DNA from: Kitasatospora phosalacinea
Lineage (GTDB): Bacteria; Actinomycetota; Actinomycetes; Streptomycetales; Streptomycetaceae
DNA length: 64,000 nucleotides
NCBI RefSeq assembly: GCF_030268885.1
Contig: NZ_BSSA01000004.1
Span: 124,001-188,000, forward strand
Direction: 5' to 3'
The stretch's first letter is position 1. Each line of letters starts with the position of its first letter. The notes below the pieces were generated by a model, which was not told where the DNA came from, made no database searches, and was given only the letters and a program-made list of their open reading frames with translations. The position numbers and the translations under genes are program-made. Shown here in pieces: positions 15,784 to 24,066 of the stretch.

Positions 15784-15810
15784 GTTTCCCGGTTGTTCCT
15801 CCTATGTAAC
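15784..15810 (-). promoter_or_regulatory. GlnR-type binding site upstream of glnII
   Basis: On the minus strand GTTAC-N6-GGAAC-N6-GAAAC, a close match to the actinobacterial GlnR pattern of alternating GTnAC and GaAAC units spaced by 6 bp. It lies 56-82 bp before the glnII start. Confidence 0.75.
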
Positions 15811-15822
15811 GCCCATGTGAAC
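15801..15822 (-). promoter_or_regulatory. PHO-like direct repeat overlapping the GlnR site
   Basis: On the minus strand GTTCACATGGG is followed directly by CGTTACATAGG, two 11-nt units resembling the PhoP binding repeats of Streptomyces. It overlaps the distal GlnR unit by 10 bp, so the two regulators could compete. Confidence 0.5.
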
Positions 15823-15958
15823 CAACGGTCCGCAGCGGCCGGTTCACCCTCGGAGAAGGAACGTCTCGCGATGCGAACGCAGTTCCGGGACGGAAGGGGC
15901 GGAACGGACGCCGGGCCGGGCGCCCCGAGGCGCCCGGCCCGGCCGGTCGGCGCAGCCC

Positions 15959-16906
15959 TCAGCGGTGCCGGGCGTGCGCCGCCCGCCGCCGCCGCGTCAT
16001 CCACACCGCCGCGCCACCGGCCACCAGCAGCGTCCCGCCGCCCGCCGCCAGCGCCGTCGTCCCGGACGAGCCGGTGTACGCCAGCTCCTCGCCGTCCGCC
16101 TTCGGCACCGCCCGGTTCTGCGCGGTCGCGGGGGCCGGGGACGCCGGGGAGGAGGCCGGGGGCGAGGAGACCGCGGCGGCCGGGACGACTGCGGCGACCG
16201 GCTTCTCGCAGGACACCGAGGCGACCCGCACCGTGCCGTCCACCTTCGCCACGTTCAGGTTCAGCGGGTTCAGCGTGATCCTGACCTCCAGCGCGGAGGC
16301 CGCCGCCGTGCTGCTGGTGACGGTCTTCTTCGCGAACTCGACGTCCACCGAGCCGATCGCCGGAACGTCCACGTGGGTCGGCGAGTTGAGGCCCACCGTG
16401 ACCGACCTGCCCAGCACCGTCAGCTTCGCCGGGGCGGTGACGTCGGCCGTCGGCTGCCCGTCCACCGGGCAACTGGCCTGGGCGCTCATCGCCTCCAGCC
16501 CGAGCAGCGTGGTCAGCGGCAGGCCCGGCACGTGCACGTCGGCGTCCACCAGCTTCACGGACGCCGAGGCCAGCCGGTCGTCCACCTTGGTGACCGACCG
16601 GCCCACCTCCGCCTTGACCAGCGTCACCGGCCGCCCGCCGTCCACCCCGTCCACCTTGGCGGTCAGCACCGCCCCGTCCCGCTGCGCGGGCGACTCGACC
16701 CGGTTCAGCGACACGTCGACCGGCACGTTCACCGCGTTCAGCAGCGTCACGTCCAGGCTCAGCTCGGCCGTCACCGCGCTCGCCCTCCCCGGCTTCGCGG
16801 GCGTACCGGCGGCGGCATCGGCGGCCGAGGCCGAGGAGACCGGCAGCCCCACCGTGAGGGCGGACACCGCCAGGGCCGACGCGGCGACCGAACGCAGAAC
16901 AGACAT
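15959..16906 (-). CDS. Sortase-anchored cell-surface protein (SCO1860-like, LAYTG)
   Basis: A 315-residue exported protein. Residues 1-28 are a signal peptide (VAASALAVSALTVGLPVSSASA). The middle is a Thr/Val-rich beta domain with two Cys in ASCPVDG and VASVSCEK that may pair. A Pro/Ala/Ser spacer (about 235-265) leads to the sorting signal LAYTG at 275-279, a hydrophobic helix and an Arg-rich tail. LAxTG is the class E sortase motif used in streptomycetes, so wall attachment is expected. The function of the family is unknown. Confidence 0.85.
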   Translation of the reverse strand: MSVLRSVAASALAVSALTVGLPVSSASAADAAAGTPAKPGRASAVTAELSLDVTLLNAVNVPVDVSLNRVESPAQRDGAVLTAKVDGVDGGRPVTLVKAEVGRSVTKVDDRLASASVKLVDADVHVPGLPLTTLLGLEAMSAQASCPVDGQPTADVTAPAKLTVLGRSVTVGLNSPTHVDVPAIGSVDVEFAKKTVTSSTAAASALEVRITLNPLNLNVAKVDGTVRVASVSCEKPVAAVVPAAAVSSPPASSPASPAPATAQNRAVPKADGEELAYTGSSGTTALAAGGGTLLVAGGAAVWMTRRRRAAHARHR

Positions 16907-17021
16907 GACAGGAAACCCCCACACGTGGTGAAACGGCAGAGCGCACCCACGACCTCACCCGGCGCACCGCACGGGGAGGGGACTCGCGCTCTCGACTTCC
17001 GCCAGTCTCTTCGAACAGTGC

Positions 17022-17084
17022 GTCACTCCAGCAACACGGAGCGTCATTTCACTCCTTCGGGTGAGGTTGACGTTCTGGAGTGAC
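17022..17084. repeat. Nested stem-loop between genes
   Basis: The outer arms GTCACTCCAG (17022-17031) and CTGGAGTGAC (17075-17084) are perfect complements. Inside are CGTCA (17042-17046) and TGACG (17069-17073), then TCACTC/GGGTGA around a CTTC loop. It lies 70 bp beyond the stop of the broken gene 17154-17523 and 116 bp upstream of the LAYTG-protein start. Confidence 0.65.
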
Positions 17085-17153
17085 CATTTCCGGAAGCAAT
17101 CCGGCACCGGGGAAACCTTTCAGCAGGCCCCCCACGGACCCGACCCCCGGTTC

Positions 17154-17523
17154 CTAGTCGGAGTTCTCCTGGACGAGGACCCCGAGGCCGTCGGGCGTCA
17201 GCACCGGAACCCACGCCTCGTCGACCTCCGGCAGCCGGGACTCGTCAAGCACCAGCGGCGCGGGGAAGAGGTCGTCGCGGTTCGCGGAACCGTAGACGTG
17301 GAAGCCGACCGCGGCCCTCAGCCGGTCGAGCAGAACGGGCGGCCGGTCGAGGTGCGTGCTTCCCCAGCCCTTCGGCTCCTTGACGAAGACCTCCTTCAAC
17401 TCGTGGCCCGGCCACGATGACGAACATCCAGCCCCGGTCGGACCCGGTGCCGTCAGGGTCCAGGAAGACGCACCTCCTGTCGCCGTTCTTGTCGCCGCCT
17501 GCGTCAGCCGTGCCCGGGAGCAC
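17154..17523 (-). pseudogene. Broken DUF6210-like gene with internal deletion and frameshift
   Basis: The C-terminal 80 residues lie in one frame (HELKEVF through LDESRLPEVDEAWVPVLTPDG to QENSD, stop at 17154). A fitting N-terminus, VFLDPDGTGSDRGWMFVIVAG, lies in another frame (17523 to about 17410). The join is near 17405-17415. Intact relatives, as I remember the DUF6210 family, have about 30 more residues between these blocks (a Tyr/Gly/Cys-rich stretch), so a deletion rather than a simple base error is likely. The function of the family is unknown. A GTG at 17523 is the best remaining start. Confidence 0.65.
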
Positions 17524-17568
17524 CGCACGGACCGGCCGACCACCACACCACGGTCCGCAGGAGGGGGC

Positions 17569-18246
17569 CTAGGGCAGGCGCCAGTCGACGGGCTGGCCGC
17601 CCTGGCGCACCAGCAGGTCGTTGGCCCGGCTGAACGGGCGGGAGCCGAAGAAGCCGCTGCTCGCCGAGTAGGGGCTGGGGTGCGGGGACTCGATGCAGGG
17701 GACCTCGCCCAGCCACGGCTTGAGTTCGCGGGCGTCGCGGCCCCACAGGATCGCGACGAGCGGGCCGCCGCGGGCCGCGAGCGCCTTGATGGCCTGCTCG
17801 GTGACGGCCTCCCAGCCCTTGCCGCGGTGCCCGTTGGTCTTGCGGGCCTGGGTGGTGAGGGCCCGGTTGAGCAGCAGCACGCCCTGGTCCGCCCACGGGG
17901 TGAGGTCGCCGTTGGAGGGGGCCGGGAGGCCGAGGTCCTGGCAGTACTCCTGGTAGATGTTGACCAGGCTGGGCGGCACCGGTCGGACGTCGGGCGCGAC
18001 GGAGAAGCTGAGGCCGACGGCGTGCCCGGGCGTGGGGTACGGGTCCTGGCCGACGATCAGCACCCGGACGTCGGCGAACGGCTGCTGGAACGCCCGCAGC
18101 ACCTGCGGGCCGGGCGGCAGGTAGGACCGGCCGGCCGCGATCTCGGCGCGCAGGAAGTCGCCCATCGCGGCGACCTGTCCGGCGACCGGCGCGAGGGCCT
18201 GGGCCCAGCCGGGTTCAACAACTTCGTGCAAGGGTCGAGCAGCCAT
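17569..18246 (-). CDS. ung: Uracil-DNA glycosylase, family 1
   Basis: A 225-residue DNA repair enzyme that removes uracil from DNA. The water-activating loop GQDPYP is at 66-71, with Asp68 as catalytic residue. The uracil-binding GLSFSV and LLLNRALTT follow, and the DNA-intercalation loop [17 protein letters not shown] is intact near the C-terminus. Length and motif order match bacterial Ung. It stands alone, 46 bp from the broken gene downstream. Confidence 0.95.
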   Translation of the reverse strand: MAARPLHEVVEPGWAQALAPVAGQVAAMGDFLRAEIAAGRSYLPPGPQVLRAFQQPFADVRVLIVGQDPYPTPGHAVGLSFSVAPDVRPVPPSLVNIYQEYCQDLGLPAPSNGDLTPWADQGVLLLNRALTTQARKTNGHRGKGWEAVTEQAIKALAARGGPLVAILWGRDARELKPWLGEVPCIESPHPSPYSASSGFFGSRPFSRANDLLVRQGGQPVDWRLP

Positions 18247-18292
18247 GACGGAAGCCTATCGGCCGCACTGACAACCGGAGTTCACGAGGGTC

Positions 18293-18634
18293 TCAGGGCC
18301 GCTCGGCACGGGGCCGCCCGGCACCGGACTGCTCGGCACGGGACCGGAAGGGCACCCCGAGCGCGGCGGCGACCCGGCCGGTGAGCGCCTCGGCGTCCGC
18401 GAGGGGGTCGGGCGGGGCGGGCCGCAACTGCCGGTGGCGCGCCTCCAGGAGCTGCCGCCCCTCCCCGACGCCGCTGCCCTCCGCCTCCCGCAGCAGCCCG
18501 ACCGCGTGGACGTACCGCCCCCGGAGCAGTTCCCCGTCGACCCGCTCGCGCACCCCGACGGGCAGCGCCTCCCAGCGGGCGAGCGCCCGCGCGTCCGTCG
18601 GCCCCGCGGACGGCCCGCCGTCCACCGTCCTCAC
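18293..18634 (-). CDS. Hypothetical 113-residue protein coupled to an amidohydrolase gene
   Basis: Small Arg/Leu/Ala-rich protein with no recognised domain. The middle (ARALARWEALPVGVRERV through LLRGRYVHAVGLLREAEG) is probably two or three helices; the ends are Gly/Pro/Arg rich and likely disordered. It starts with GTG overlapping the stop of the amidohydrolase gene (GTGA), so it is co-translated with it, which is the main support for its being real. Function unknown. Confidence 0.6.
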   Translation of the reverse strand: MRTVDGGPSAGPTDARALARWEALPVGVRERVDGELLRGRYVHAVGLLREAEGSGVGEGRQLLEARHRQLRPAPPDPLADAEALTGRVAAALGVPFRSRAEQSGAGRPRAERP

Positions 18635-19716
18635 ACCACCCGCCCGTTGAGCACCACGTGCGCCGGTGCGGCGAGCACCCGCAGGTCGGTGCGCGGGTCG
18701 GCCTCGTAGAGGACGAGGTCGGCGGGGGCGCCCTCGGTGAGGCCGGGGCGGCCGAGCCACTCGCGGGCGGACCAGGTCGTGGCGGCGAGGGCTTCGAGGG
18801 GGGTGAGTCCGGCCTTGGTGAGCTCCGCCGCCTCCTCGGCGACCAGGCCGTGGGCGAGCGAGCCGCCCGCGTCGGTGCCGACGTAGATGGGGATGCCCGC
18901 GTCGTGCGCGGCGCCGACGGTGTCGTAGCGGCGGGCGTGCAGCCGGCGCATGTGGGCGGACCAGGCGGGGAACTTGGCCTCGCCGCCGAGGGCGAGCCGG
19001 GGGAAGGTGGCGATGTTGACGAGGGTGGGGACGATCGCGACGCCGCGTTCGACGAAGGCGGGGATGAGGTCCTCGGTGAGGCCGGTGGCGTGCTCGACGC
19101 AGTCGATCCCGGCGGCGAGCAGGTCGGGCAGCGAGGCGGTGGCGAAGCAGTGCGCGGTGACCCGGGCGCCTTCGGCGTGGGCGGCGGCGACGGCTTCGGC
19201 GAGGGCGTCGCCGGGCCAGCAGGCGGTGAGGTCGCCCGCCTCGCGGTCGATCCAGTCGCCGACGAGCTTGACCCAGCCGTCGCCGCGCCGGGCCTCGGCG
19301 GCGACGTACGCGGCGAGGTCGCCGGGTTCGATCTCGTGGGCGTAGTTGCGGATGTAGCGGCGGGTGCGGGCGATGTGCCGACCGGCCCGGATGATCTTCG
19401 GGAGGTCGTCGCGCCCGTCGATCCAGCGGGTGTCGGCGGCGGACCCGGCGTCGCGGATCAGCAGGGTTCCGGCGTCCCGGTCGGTGCGCGCCTGCTTCTC
19501 GCTGGTGTCGCGGTCGACGGCGCCGTGCGCGTCCAGGCCGACGTGGCAGTGGGCGTCGACCAGGCCGGGCAGGGCCCAGCCGGTGAGGGTGGCGGACGGT
19601 TCGGCGGCGGGGCGCTCGAAGGTCACCCGCCCGTCCACGGCCCAGAGTTCGTCCCGGACGTCCTCGGGCCCGACCAGCACCCGGCCCTTGATGTGCAGCA
19701 CCGCACGCTCTGTCAT
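18631..19716 (-). CDS. Amidohydrolase family protein
   Basis: Metal-dependent hydrolase of 361 residues with the TIM-barrel site of the amidohydrolase superfamily. Metal ligands are visible in order: HxH in LVDAHCHVGL, the bridging Lys in WVKLVGDWID, His in RVTAHCF, His in CVEHATG, and Asp in YVGTDAGGS. N- and C-terminal strands (ADLVLYEADP, HVVLNGRVV) close the small beta domain. This binuclear pattern is shared by imidazolonepropionase-like and prolidase-like members; the substrate is unknown. ATG 19716 is used. Confidence 0.85.
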   Translation of the reverse strand: MTERAVLHIKGRVLVGPEDVRDELWAVDGRVTFERPAAEPSATLTGWALPGLVDAHCHVGLDAHGAVDRDTSEKQARTDRDAGTLLIRDAGSAADTRWIDGRDDLPKIIRAGRHIARTRRYIRNYAHEIEPGDLAAYVAAEARRGDGWVKLVGDWIDREAGDLTACWPGDALAEAVAAAHAEGARVTAHCFATASLPDLLAAGIDCVEHATGLTEDLIPAFVERGVAIVPTLVNIATFPRLALGGEAKFPAWSAHMRRLHARRYDTVGAAHDAGIPIYVGTDAGGSLAHGLVAEEAAELTKAGLTPLEALAATTWSAREWLGRPGLTEGAPADLVLYEADPRTDLRVLAAPAHVVLNGRVV

Positions 19717-19835
19717 GCCTGGCACTGTACTCGGCGCCGTCCACGGGCCCGCGGGCTTCGTGCGGCAGACTGTTCGACGGCGACCCTCCGCCCGCCGGTC
19801 CGTCCCGGCGCCCGCCGTACCGAAAGGCTTCCCGG

Positions 19836-20915
19836 ATGCTGCTCGACCTCCCCCCGATGACCGCCGACCGGTTCGCCGCGATCGAGGACGCGGTGGCGGC
19901 GCTGCTGCGCACCCGCAACGACGTGATCGTCACCCAGGGCGAGGCGCTGCTGCCGCTGGAGGCGGCGATCAAGGGCGCGGCGCACCCGGGTTCGACCGCG
20001 CTGAACGTGGTCACCGGCCCGTACGGGCAGACCTTCGGCGGCTGGCTGCGCGCCGCCGGGGCGAAGGTGGTCGACCTGACGGTGCCGTACGACACGGCGG
20101 TGGGCGCCGAGCAGGTCGCGGCGGCGCTGGACGAGCACCCGGAGATCGACTTCGTGTCGCTGGTGCACGCCGAGGCGGCCACCGGCAACACCAACCCGGT
20201 CGCGGCGATCGCCGAGGTGGTGCGGCGGCACGGGGCGCTGCTGATGCTGGACGCGGTGGCCTCGGTGGCCGCCGAGCCGCTGCTGACCGACGAGTGGGGC
20301 GTCGACCTGTGCGTGATCGGCGGGCAGAAGGCGATGGGCGGCCCGGCGGGCGTCTCGGCGGTGTCGGTGAGCGAGCGGGCCTGGCAGCGGATCGCCGCCA
20401 ACCCGGCCGCGCCGCGCCGCTCCTACCTCTCGCTGCTGGACTGGAAGGAGCGCTGGACGGACGCCGGCCGCACCCAACTTCCGCACGCTCCGGCCCAGTT
20501 GGAGATGCTGGCGCTGGAGGAGTGCCTGGCCGCGATCGAGGCCGAGACCCTGGACGCGGTCATCGCCCGCCACCGCGCCGCGGCCGCCGCCACCCGTGCG
20601 GGCGCCCTCGCCCTGGGCACCGTCGCCCCGTACGTGCGGCGCGCCGAGCACGCCGCCCCGGTCGCCACCACGCTGCGCACCCCGCTGGGCACCAACGCGG
20701 CCGACCTGGCCGCCGAAGTGCACCGCCGCGCCCCGCAGTTGCCCGTCCAGGCGGGCGGCGCGCTGGCCGCCACCATGCTCCGGCTCAACCACTACGGCCC
20801 GGCCGCCAACCCGGAGACCGTCATCGCCACCCTGGAACTCCTCGCCCAGGCCACCGGCGCCCCGGCCGCGGCCGCGGTCGCCGCGGCCACCGAGGCGTGG
20901 GAGCAGGCGATCTGA
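19836..20915 (+). CDS. Class V aminotransferase (alanine-glyoxylate aminotransferase-like)
   Basis: PLP enzyme of 359 residues, fold type I, class V. Substrate loop TGPYGQTF and the PLP-site Asp in LLMLDAVASV are visible, with the Schiff-base lysine in VIGGQKAMGGPAGVS. The family includes alanine-glyoxylate, serine-glyoxylate, ureidoglycine and AEP (PhnW) transaminases; this one is closest in feel to the alanine-glyoxylate group. It lies 0.8 kb before the phosphonate dioxygenase gene but has no GTTG-N6-CAAC operator, so I do not place it in that pathway. ATG 19836 follows GAAAGG. Confidence 0.8.
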   Translation: MLLDLPPMTADRFAAIEDAVAALLRTRNDVIVTQGEALLPLEAAIKGAAHPGSTALNVVTGPYGQTFGGWLRAAGAKVVDLTVPYDTAVGAEQVAAALDEHPEIDFVSLVHAEAATGNTNPVAAIAEVVRRHGALLMLDAVASVAAEPLLTDEWGVDLCVIGGQKAMGGPAGVSAVSVSERAWQRIAANPAAPRRSYLSLLDWKERWTDAGRTQLPHAPAQLEMLALEECLAAIEAETLDAVIARHRAAAAATRAGALALGTVAPYVRRAEHAAPVATTLRTPLGTNAADLAAEVHRRAPQLPVQAGGALAATMLRLNHYGPAANPETVIATLELLAQATGAPAAAAVAAATEAWEQAI

Positions 20916-20922
20916 CGGTCCG

Positions 20923-21600
20923 TCAGTGGTTCAGCCAGGACACCGGCAGCCCCTCGCACAGTTCGTCGAGCGCTTCTTCACCGACCGCCCGCACCGCCGC
21001 CCAGGAGCCGTCCTGGACGAGCATCAGGGCGTCCGGCCGGGCGAAGAAGCGGCTGTCGACGCCGGGTTCGTGGAGGCGGGGCAGTTCGGTCCAGTCGGTG
21101 AGGTCGGCGGGGTCGACGTCTCCGGCGTCGGTGTACGCGTCCTGGTCGAGCAGCGGTTCGGTGAGGACGACGGCCAGGAGTTCGGTGGAGAGGCGGGCCG
21201 TCCACGGGGTGGTCTCCGGGTCCGCGGCGTCCGGCCGGACGACGGTCGGCGGGTCGTCCTGGCCGAGGGCGGCGAGCGGGACGCCCCAGTAGGCGCAGCC
21301 CTGGTTCTCGACCCGGTGGACCAGGCATCCCTGGTCGACGTAGAGCTCGGCGGGCGGCAGCAGGGTGTCGTGGTTGCCGGTGAGGTCGGGGCGGTTGCCG
21401 AGCAGCCGGTGGGCCTCGCGCAGGGCGGCGGGCAGGCGCAGGCCGAGGCGGGCCTCGGCGGCGTCGAGTTCGGCGTCGGTGCAGCCGTCGCCGGGGCGCA
21501 GCGGGGCGTTCCAGAAGGCGGCGAGGTCGGTGATCAACTGCCAGGCGGCGGCGCGGTCGGTGAGTGCGGCGGGCAGGTCGCGGGCGAGGTCGAGCGTCAT
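20923..21600 (-). CDS. SUKH (SMI1/KNR4) family protein
   Basis: Protein of 225 residues with SMI1/KNR4-type features: an N-terminal helical ELDAAEARLGLRLPAALREAHRLLGNRPDL, a short YVDQ/VENQG block for the central sheet, and a C-terminal acidic part ending LCEGLPVSW. SUKH proteins are often immunity proteins to secreted nuclease or deaminase toxins, but many streptomycete copies are orphans like this one. No toxin gene is adjacent. It is convergent with the aminotransferase gene (7 bp gap). Confidence 0.7.
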   Translation of the reverse strand: MTLDLARDLPAALTDRAAAWQLITDLAAFWNAPLRPGDGCTDAELDAAEARLGLRLPAALREAHRLLGNRPDLTGNHDTLLPPAELYVDQGCLVHRVENQGCAYWGVPLAALGQDDPPTVVRPDAADPETTPWTARLSTELLAVVLTEPLLDQDAYTDAGDVDPADLTDWTELPRLHEPGVDSRFFARPDALMLVQDGSWAAVRAVGEEALDELCEGLPVSWLNH

Positions 21601-21711
21601 GCGGGCAGGGTAGTTCCGGCCGCGGACAGGGTTCGGCCGCCGGTGGTCCGGCGTTCACCGGGCGGGCGGGTGGTGGACGTTCGGGGGGTCTTGGCTGGGC
21701 AGCCCCGAAAA

Positions 21712-21725
21712 GTTGGCTGTACAAC
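21712..21725. promoter_or_regulatory. GTTG-N6-CAAC operator, site B
   Basis: GTTGGCTGTACAAC lies 15 bp before the start of the phosphonate dioxygenase fusion and touches its CTGGAGG ribosome site. A bound repressor would block transcription or early elongation. A single PHO-like unit, GTTCACC, stands at 21653-21659. Confidence 0.65.
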
Positions 21726-21740
21726 TGGAGGCTGCCCCCG

Positions 21741-23336
21741 ATGTCCGTGCCCCACCCGTACTGGCTGCGCGACAACTGCCCGTGCTCCGAGTGCCGCGAC
21801 CCGCGCGGCGGGCAGAAGCTGTTCCAGATCGGCGACCTGCCGGAGGGCCTGTCCGCCGTCGAGGCGACCCGGGACGCCACCGGGCTGGCGGTGCGCTGGT
21901 CCGACGGCCACCGCTCGCACTACCCGACCGGGTGGGACGCCCCCGCCGGGCCGGACGAGCGCACCGAGCACGCCAAACGGCTGTGGGAGGCCGCCGACTT
22001 CGCCCGCGGCCTGCCCGAGGCCGACTGGTCGGCGTACCTGGCCGACCCGGAGGAGCGGATCGCGGTGCTGGCCGCCGTCCGCCGCTCGGGGTTCGCGCTG
22101 CTGCGCGGCGTCCCGGCCGAGGAGGGCCAGGTGCTGCGGGTGGCACGGAGCTTCGGATTCGTCCGGGAGACCAACTACGGCGAGCTGTTCGACGTCCGGG
22201 TGGAGCCCGACCCGGCGAACCTGGCGTTCACCGGCCGCGCCATCGCCCCGCACACCGACAACCCGTACCGCGACCCGGTGCCCACCCTGCAACTGCTGCA
22301 CTGCCTGCGCAACGACGGCGCGGGCGGCGACTCCGGGCTGGTCGACGGGTTCCGGGCGGCCGCGCTGCTGCGCGAGCAGGACCCGGCCGCGTTCGACCTG
22401 CTGGCCCGCACGCCGGTGCCGTTCCGCTACCGCGACCGGGGCACCGAACTCTCCGCCGAGCGACCGCTGATCGGCCTCGACCCGCGCGGCGCGATCCGCG
22501 AGGTCCGCTTCAACAACCGCTCCGCCGGGTCGCCGCACGGCCTGGCCCCCGCCGAGCTGGACGCCTTCTACGCCGCCTACCGCCGCTTCGCCGCGATCAC
22601 CCTGCGCCCGGAGCTGCGGCTGGACTTCCGGCTCGGCCCCGGCGACTGCCTGCTCCTCGACAACACCCGCCTGCTGCACGCCCGCACCGCCTTCGAACCC
22701 GGCGGCGCCACCCGGGAGGGCACCGGCCACCGCCACCTGCAGGGCTGCTACGCCGACCTGGACGCGCTCTCCTCCACCCTGGCGGTGCTGCGCCGCACCA
22801 CCGCCGTGCTGGACGAGCTGGAGGCGCTGTTCGCGGGCGAGGGCTCCGCCGAGTACCTGGGCGAGGCCGTCACCCTGGCCGCGCACATGCTGCAGGCCGC
22901 CACCCTGGCCCGCGCGGCGGGCGCCCCGCCCGCCCTGGTGGCCGCCGCGCTGCTGCACGACGTCGGCCACTTCCGGGGCAGCGGAAGGGAGTTGATGGCC
23001 GGCACCGACAACCGCCACGGTGCCACCGCCGCCGCCCGGCTGGCCCCGCACTTCCCGCCCGCCGTCACCGAGCCGGTCCGCCTGCACGTCGACGCCAAGC
23101 GCTACCTGTGCACCGCCGAACCCGGCTACGCCGACCTGCTCTCCCCCGCCTCCGTCCACACCCTGGCCCTGCAGGGCGGCCCGATGTCCCCGGACGAGGC
23201 GGCCGCCTTCGCCGCCCACCCGTTCAGCGCCGACGCGGTGGCCGTCCGCCGCTGGGACGAGGCCGCCAAGGACCCGTCCGCCGCCACCCCCACCTTCGCC
23301 GAGTTCCGGCCGATGCTCCGGGAGTTGATGCGCTGA
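21741..23336 (+). CDS. Fused phosphonate dioxygenase (PhnY*/TmpA-like) and HD-domain oxygenase (PhnZ/TmpB-like)
   Basis: A 531-residue protein joining two enzymes of oxidative C-P cleavage. Residues 1-65 are the small zinc domain of gamma-butyrobetaine hydroxylase relatives (Cys13, Cys15, Cys18 and a later His). Residues 95-350 are an Fe/2-oxoglutarate dioxygenase (His171-x-Asp173, distal His313, RHLQGCYAD). Residues 355-531 match PhnZ at every active-site position I recall: Tyr372, Glu375, His382, His406-Asp407, His426, His449, Lys453, Asp506, with identical Tyr/Glu/His/HD spacing. The first domain should hydroxylate carbon 1 of AEP or its trimethyl form; the second should split the product to phosphate and glycine (or betaine). 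ATG 21741 follows operator site B. Confidence 0.85.
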   Translation: MSVPHPYWLRDNCPCSECRDPRGGQKLFQIGDLPEGLSAVEATRDATGLAVRWSDGHRSHYPTGWDAPAGPDERTEHAKRLWEAADFARGLPEADWSAYLADPEERIAVLAAVRRSGFALLRGVPAEEGQVLRVARSFGFVRETNYGELFDVRVEPDPANLAFTGRAIAPHTDNPYRDPVPTLQLLHCLRNDGAGGDSGLVDGFRAAALLREQDPAAFDLLARTPVPFRYRDRGTELSAERPLIGLDPRGAIREVRFNNRSAGSPHGLAPAELDAFYAAYRRFAAITLRPELRLDFRLGPGDCLLLDNTRLLHARTAFEPGGATREGTGHRHLQGCYADLDALSSTLAVLRRTTAVLDELEALFAGEGSAEYLGEAVTLAAHMLQAATLARAAGAPPALVAAALLHDVGHFRGSGRELMAGTDNRHGATAAARLAPHFPPAVTEPVRLHVDAKRYLCTAEPGYADLLSPASVHTLALQGGPMSPDEAAAFAAHPFSADAVAVRRWDEAAKDPSAATPTFAEFRPMLRELMR

Positions 23337-23367
23337 GCGGCGGCCGCCCGCCAGGGTTTGCCGGGGT

Positions 23368-23619
23368 TCACCACTCCTCGGCCGTGGGCCGGACCCGGGG
23401 CAGGGCCCACGGTTCCACCGCACCGCCGACCAGGTCGGCCAGGAACTGGACGGCCCCGCCGGTGCAGTGCCACCACGCGGAGCTCCGGGAGGCGACGGTG
23501 ACCGTCCACTCCCGGGGCCCCGCCGGATCGGTGGTCCACAGCAGGAGGTCGCCCCGGTTCGACACGGCCCAGGGCAGCAGGCCGGGGTGGCCCCGGCGGA
23601 AGCCCGGCGGGGCGGGGCC
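23368..23619 (-). pseudogene. C-terminal fragment of a SUKH/SMI1-like gene
   Basis: Downstream of, and in frame with, the ridA stop at 23620, about 83 codons read GFRRGHPGLLPWAVSNRGDL, then LLWTTDP, REWTVTV and AVQFLADLV to a stop at 23368. This is the typical second half of SMI1/KNR4 proteins (GLLPWG..NGD..LW and a terminal FL..L helix). The first half is absent and replaced by ridA. A GTG at 23565 gives a 65-residue frame, but no ribosome site supports expression. Confidence 0.55.
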
Positions 23620-24024
23620 TCAGGGCAGCGCCGCCGTCAGGTCGACCTCGACCAGCTGCCCGGAGTAGCCGAGCGCCGCGACCCCGAGCAGGGTGGAGGC
23701 GGTGCCGAAGGCGGGCCCGAGCGGGGAGGCGGTCAGGCGCCGCCAGGCTCCGCCGAGCACCTCGCTGCGGTCGCTGACCACGTAGACCACCGACCGCACC
23801 ACCCGCTCCGGCCCGACGCCGATCGCGGCCAGCGCCGTCATCGCGTTGGCCACCACCTGGTCGATCTGGGCGTCCAGGTCTCCCGCGCCGACCAGCTTCT
23901 CGTCCGCGTCCAGCGGGCACTGCCCGGCCAGGTGGGCGGTGCGCCCGGCCTCCACCACCGTGATGTGCGCGTACCCGGCGGTGGGGTGGAGTTCCGGCTG
24001 GTCGATGCGCGTGATGTCGCTCAT
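23620..24024 (-). CDS. RidA (YjgF/YER057c/UK114) family protein, catalytic Arg absent
   Basis: A 134-residue RidA-fold protein (VVEAGRTAHLAGQCPLD, DLDAQIDQVVANAMTALAAIG, ending LVEVDLTAAL). True RidA enzymes hydrolyse reactive enamines/imines with an Arg near residue 105 followed by S/T-V-V. Here that region reads PAFGTASTLLGVAALGYSG, so the Arg is missing and imine deaminase activity is doubtful. It lies between the phosphonate fusion gene and the GntR regulator on the opposite strand to the fusion. It may bind a small ligand instead. Confidence 0.8.
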   Translation of the reverse strand: MSDITRIDQPELHPTAGYAHITVVEAGRTAHLAGQCPLDADEKLVGAGDLDAQIDQVVANAMTALAAIGVGPERVVRSVVYVVSDRSEVLGGAWRRLTASPLGPAFGTASTLLGVAALGYSGQLVEVDLTAALP

Positions 24025-24066
24025 CCGGCGATTCTCGCCACCGGCGGGCGCCGGGTCATCCGGTTT

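Noticed and set aside
19836..20915. PhnW (AEP:pyruvate aminotransferase) role for the class V aminotransferase
   Set aside because: No shared operator, a SUKH gene lies between, and the sequence looks like the alanine-glyoxylate group.
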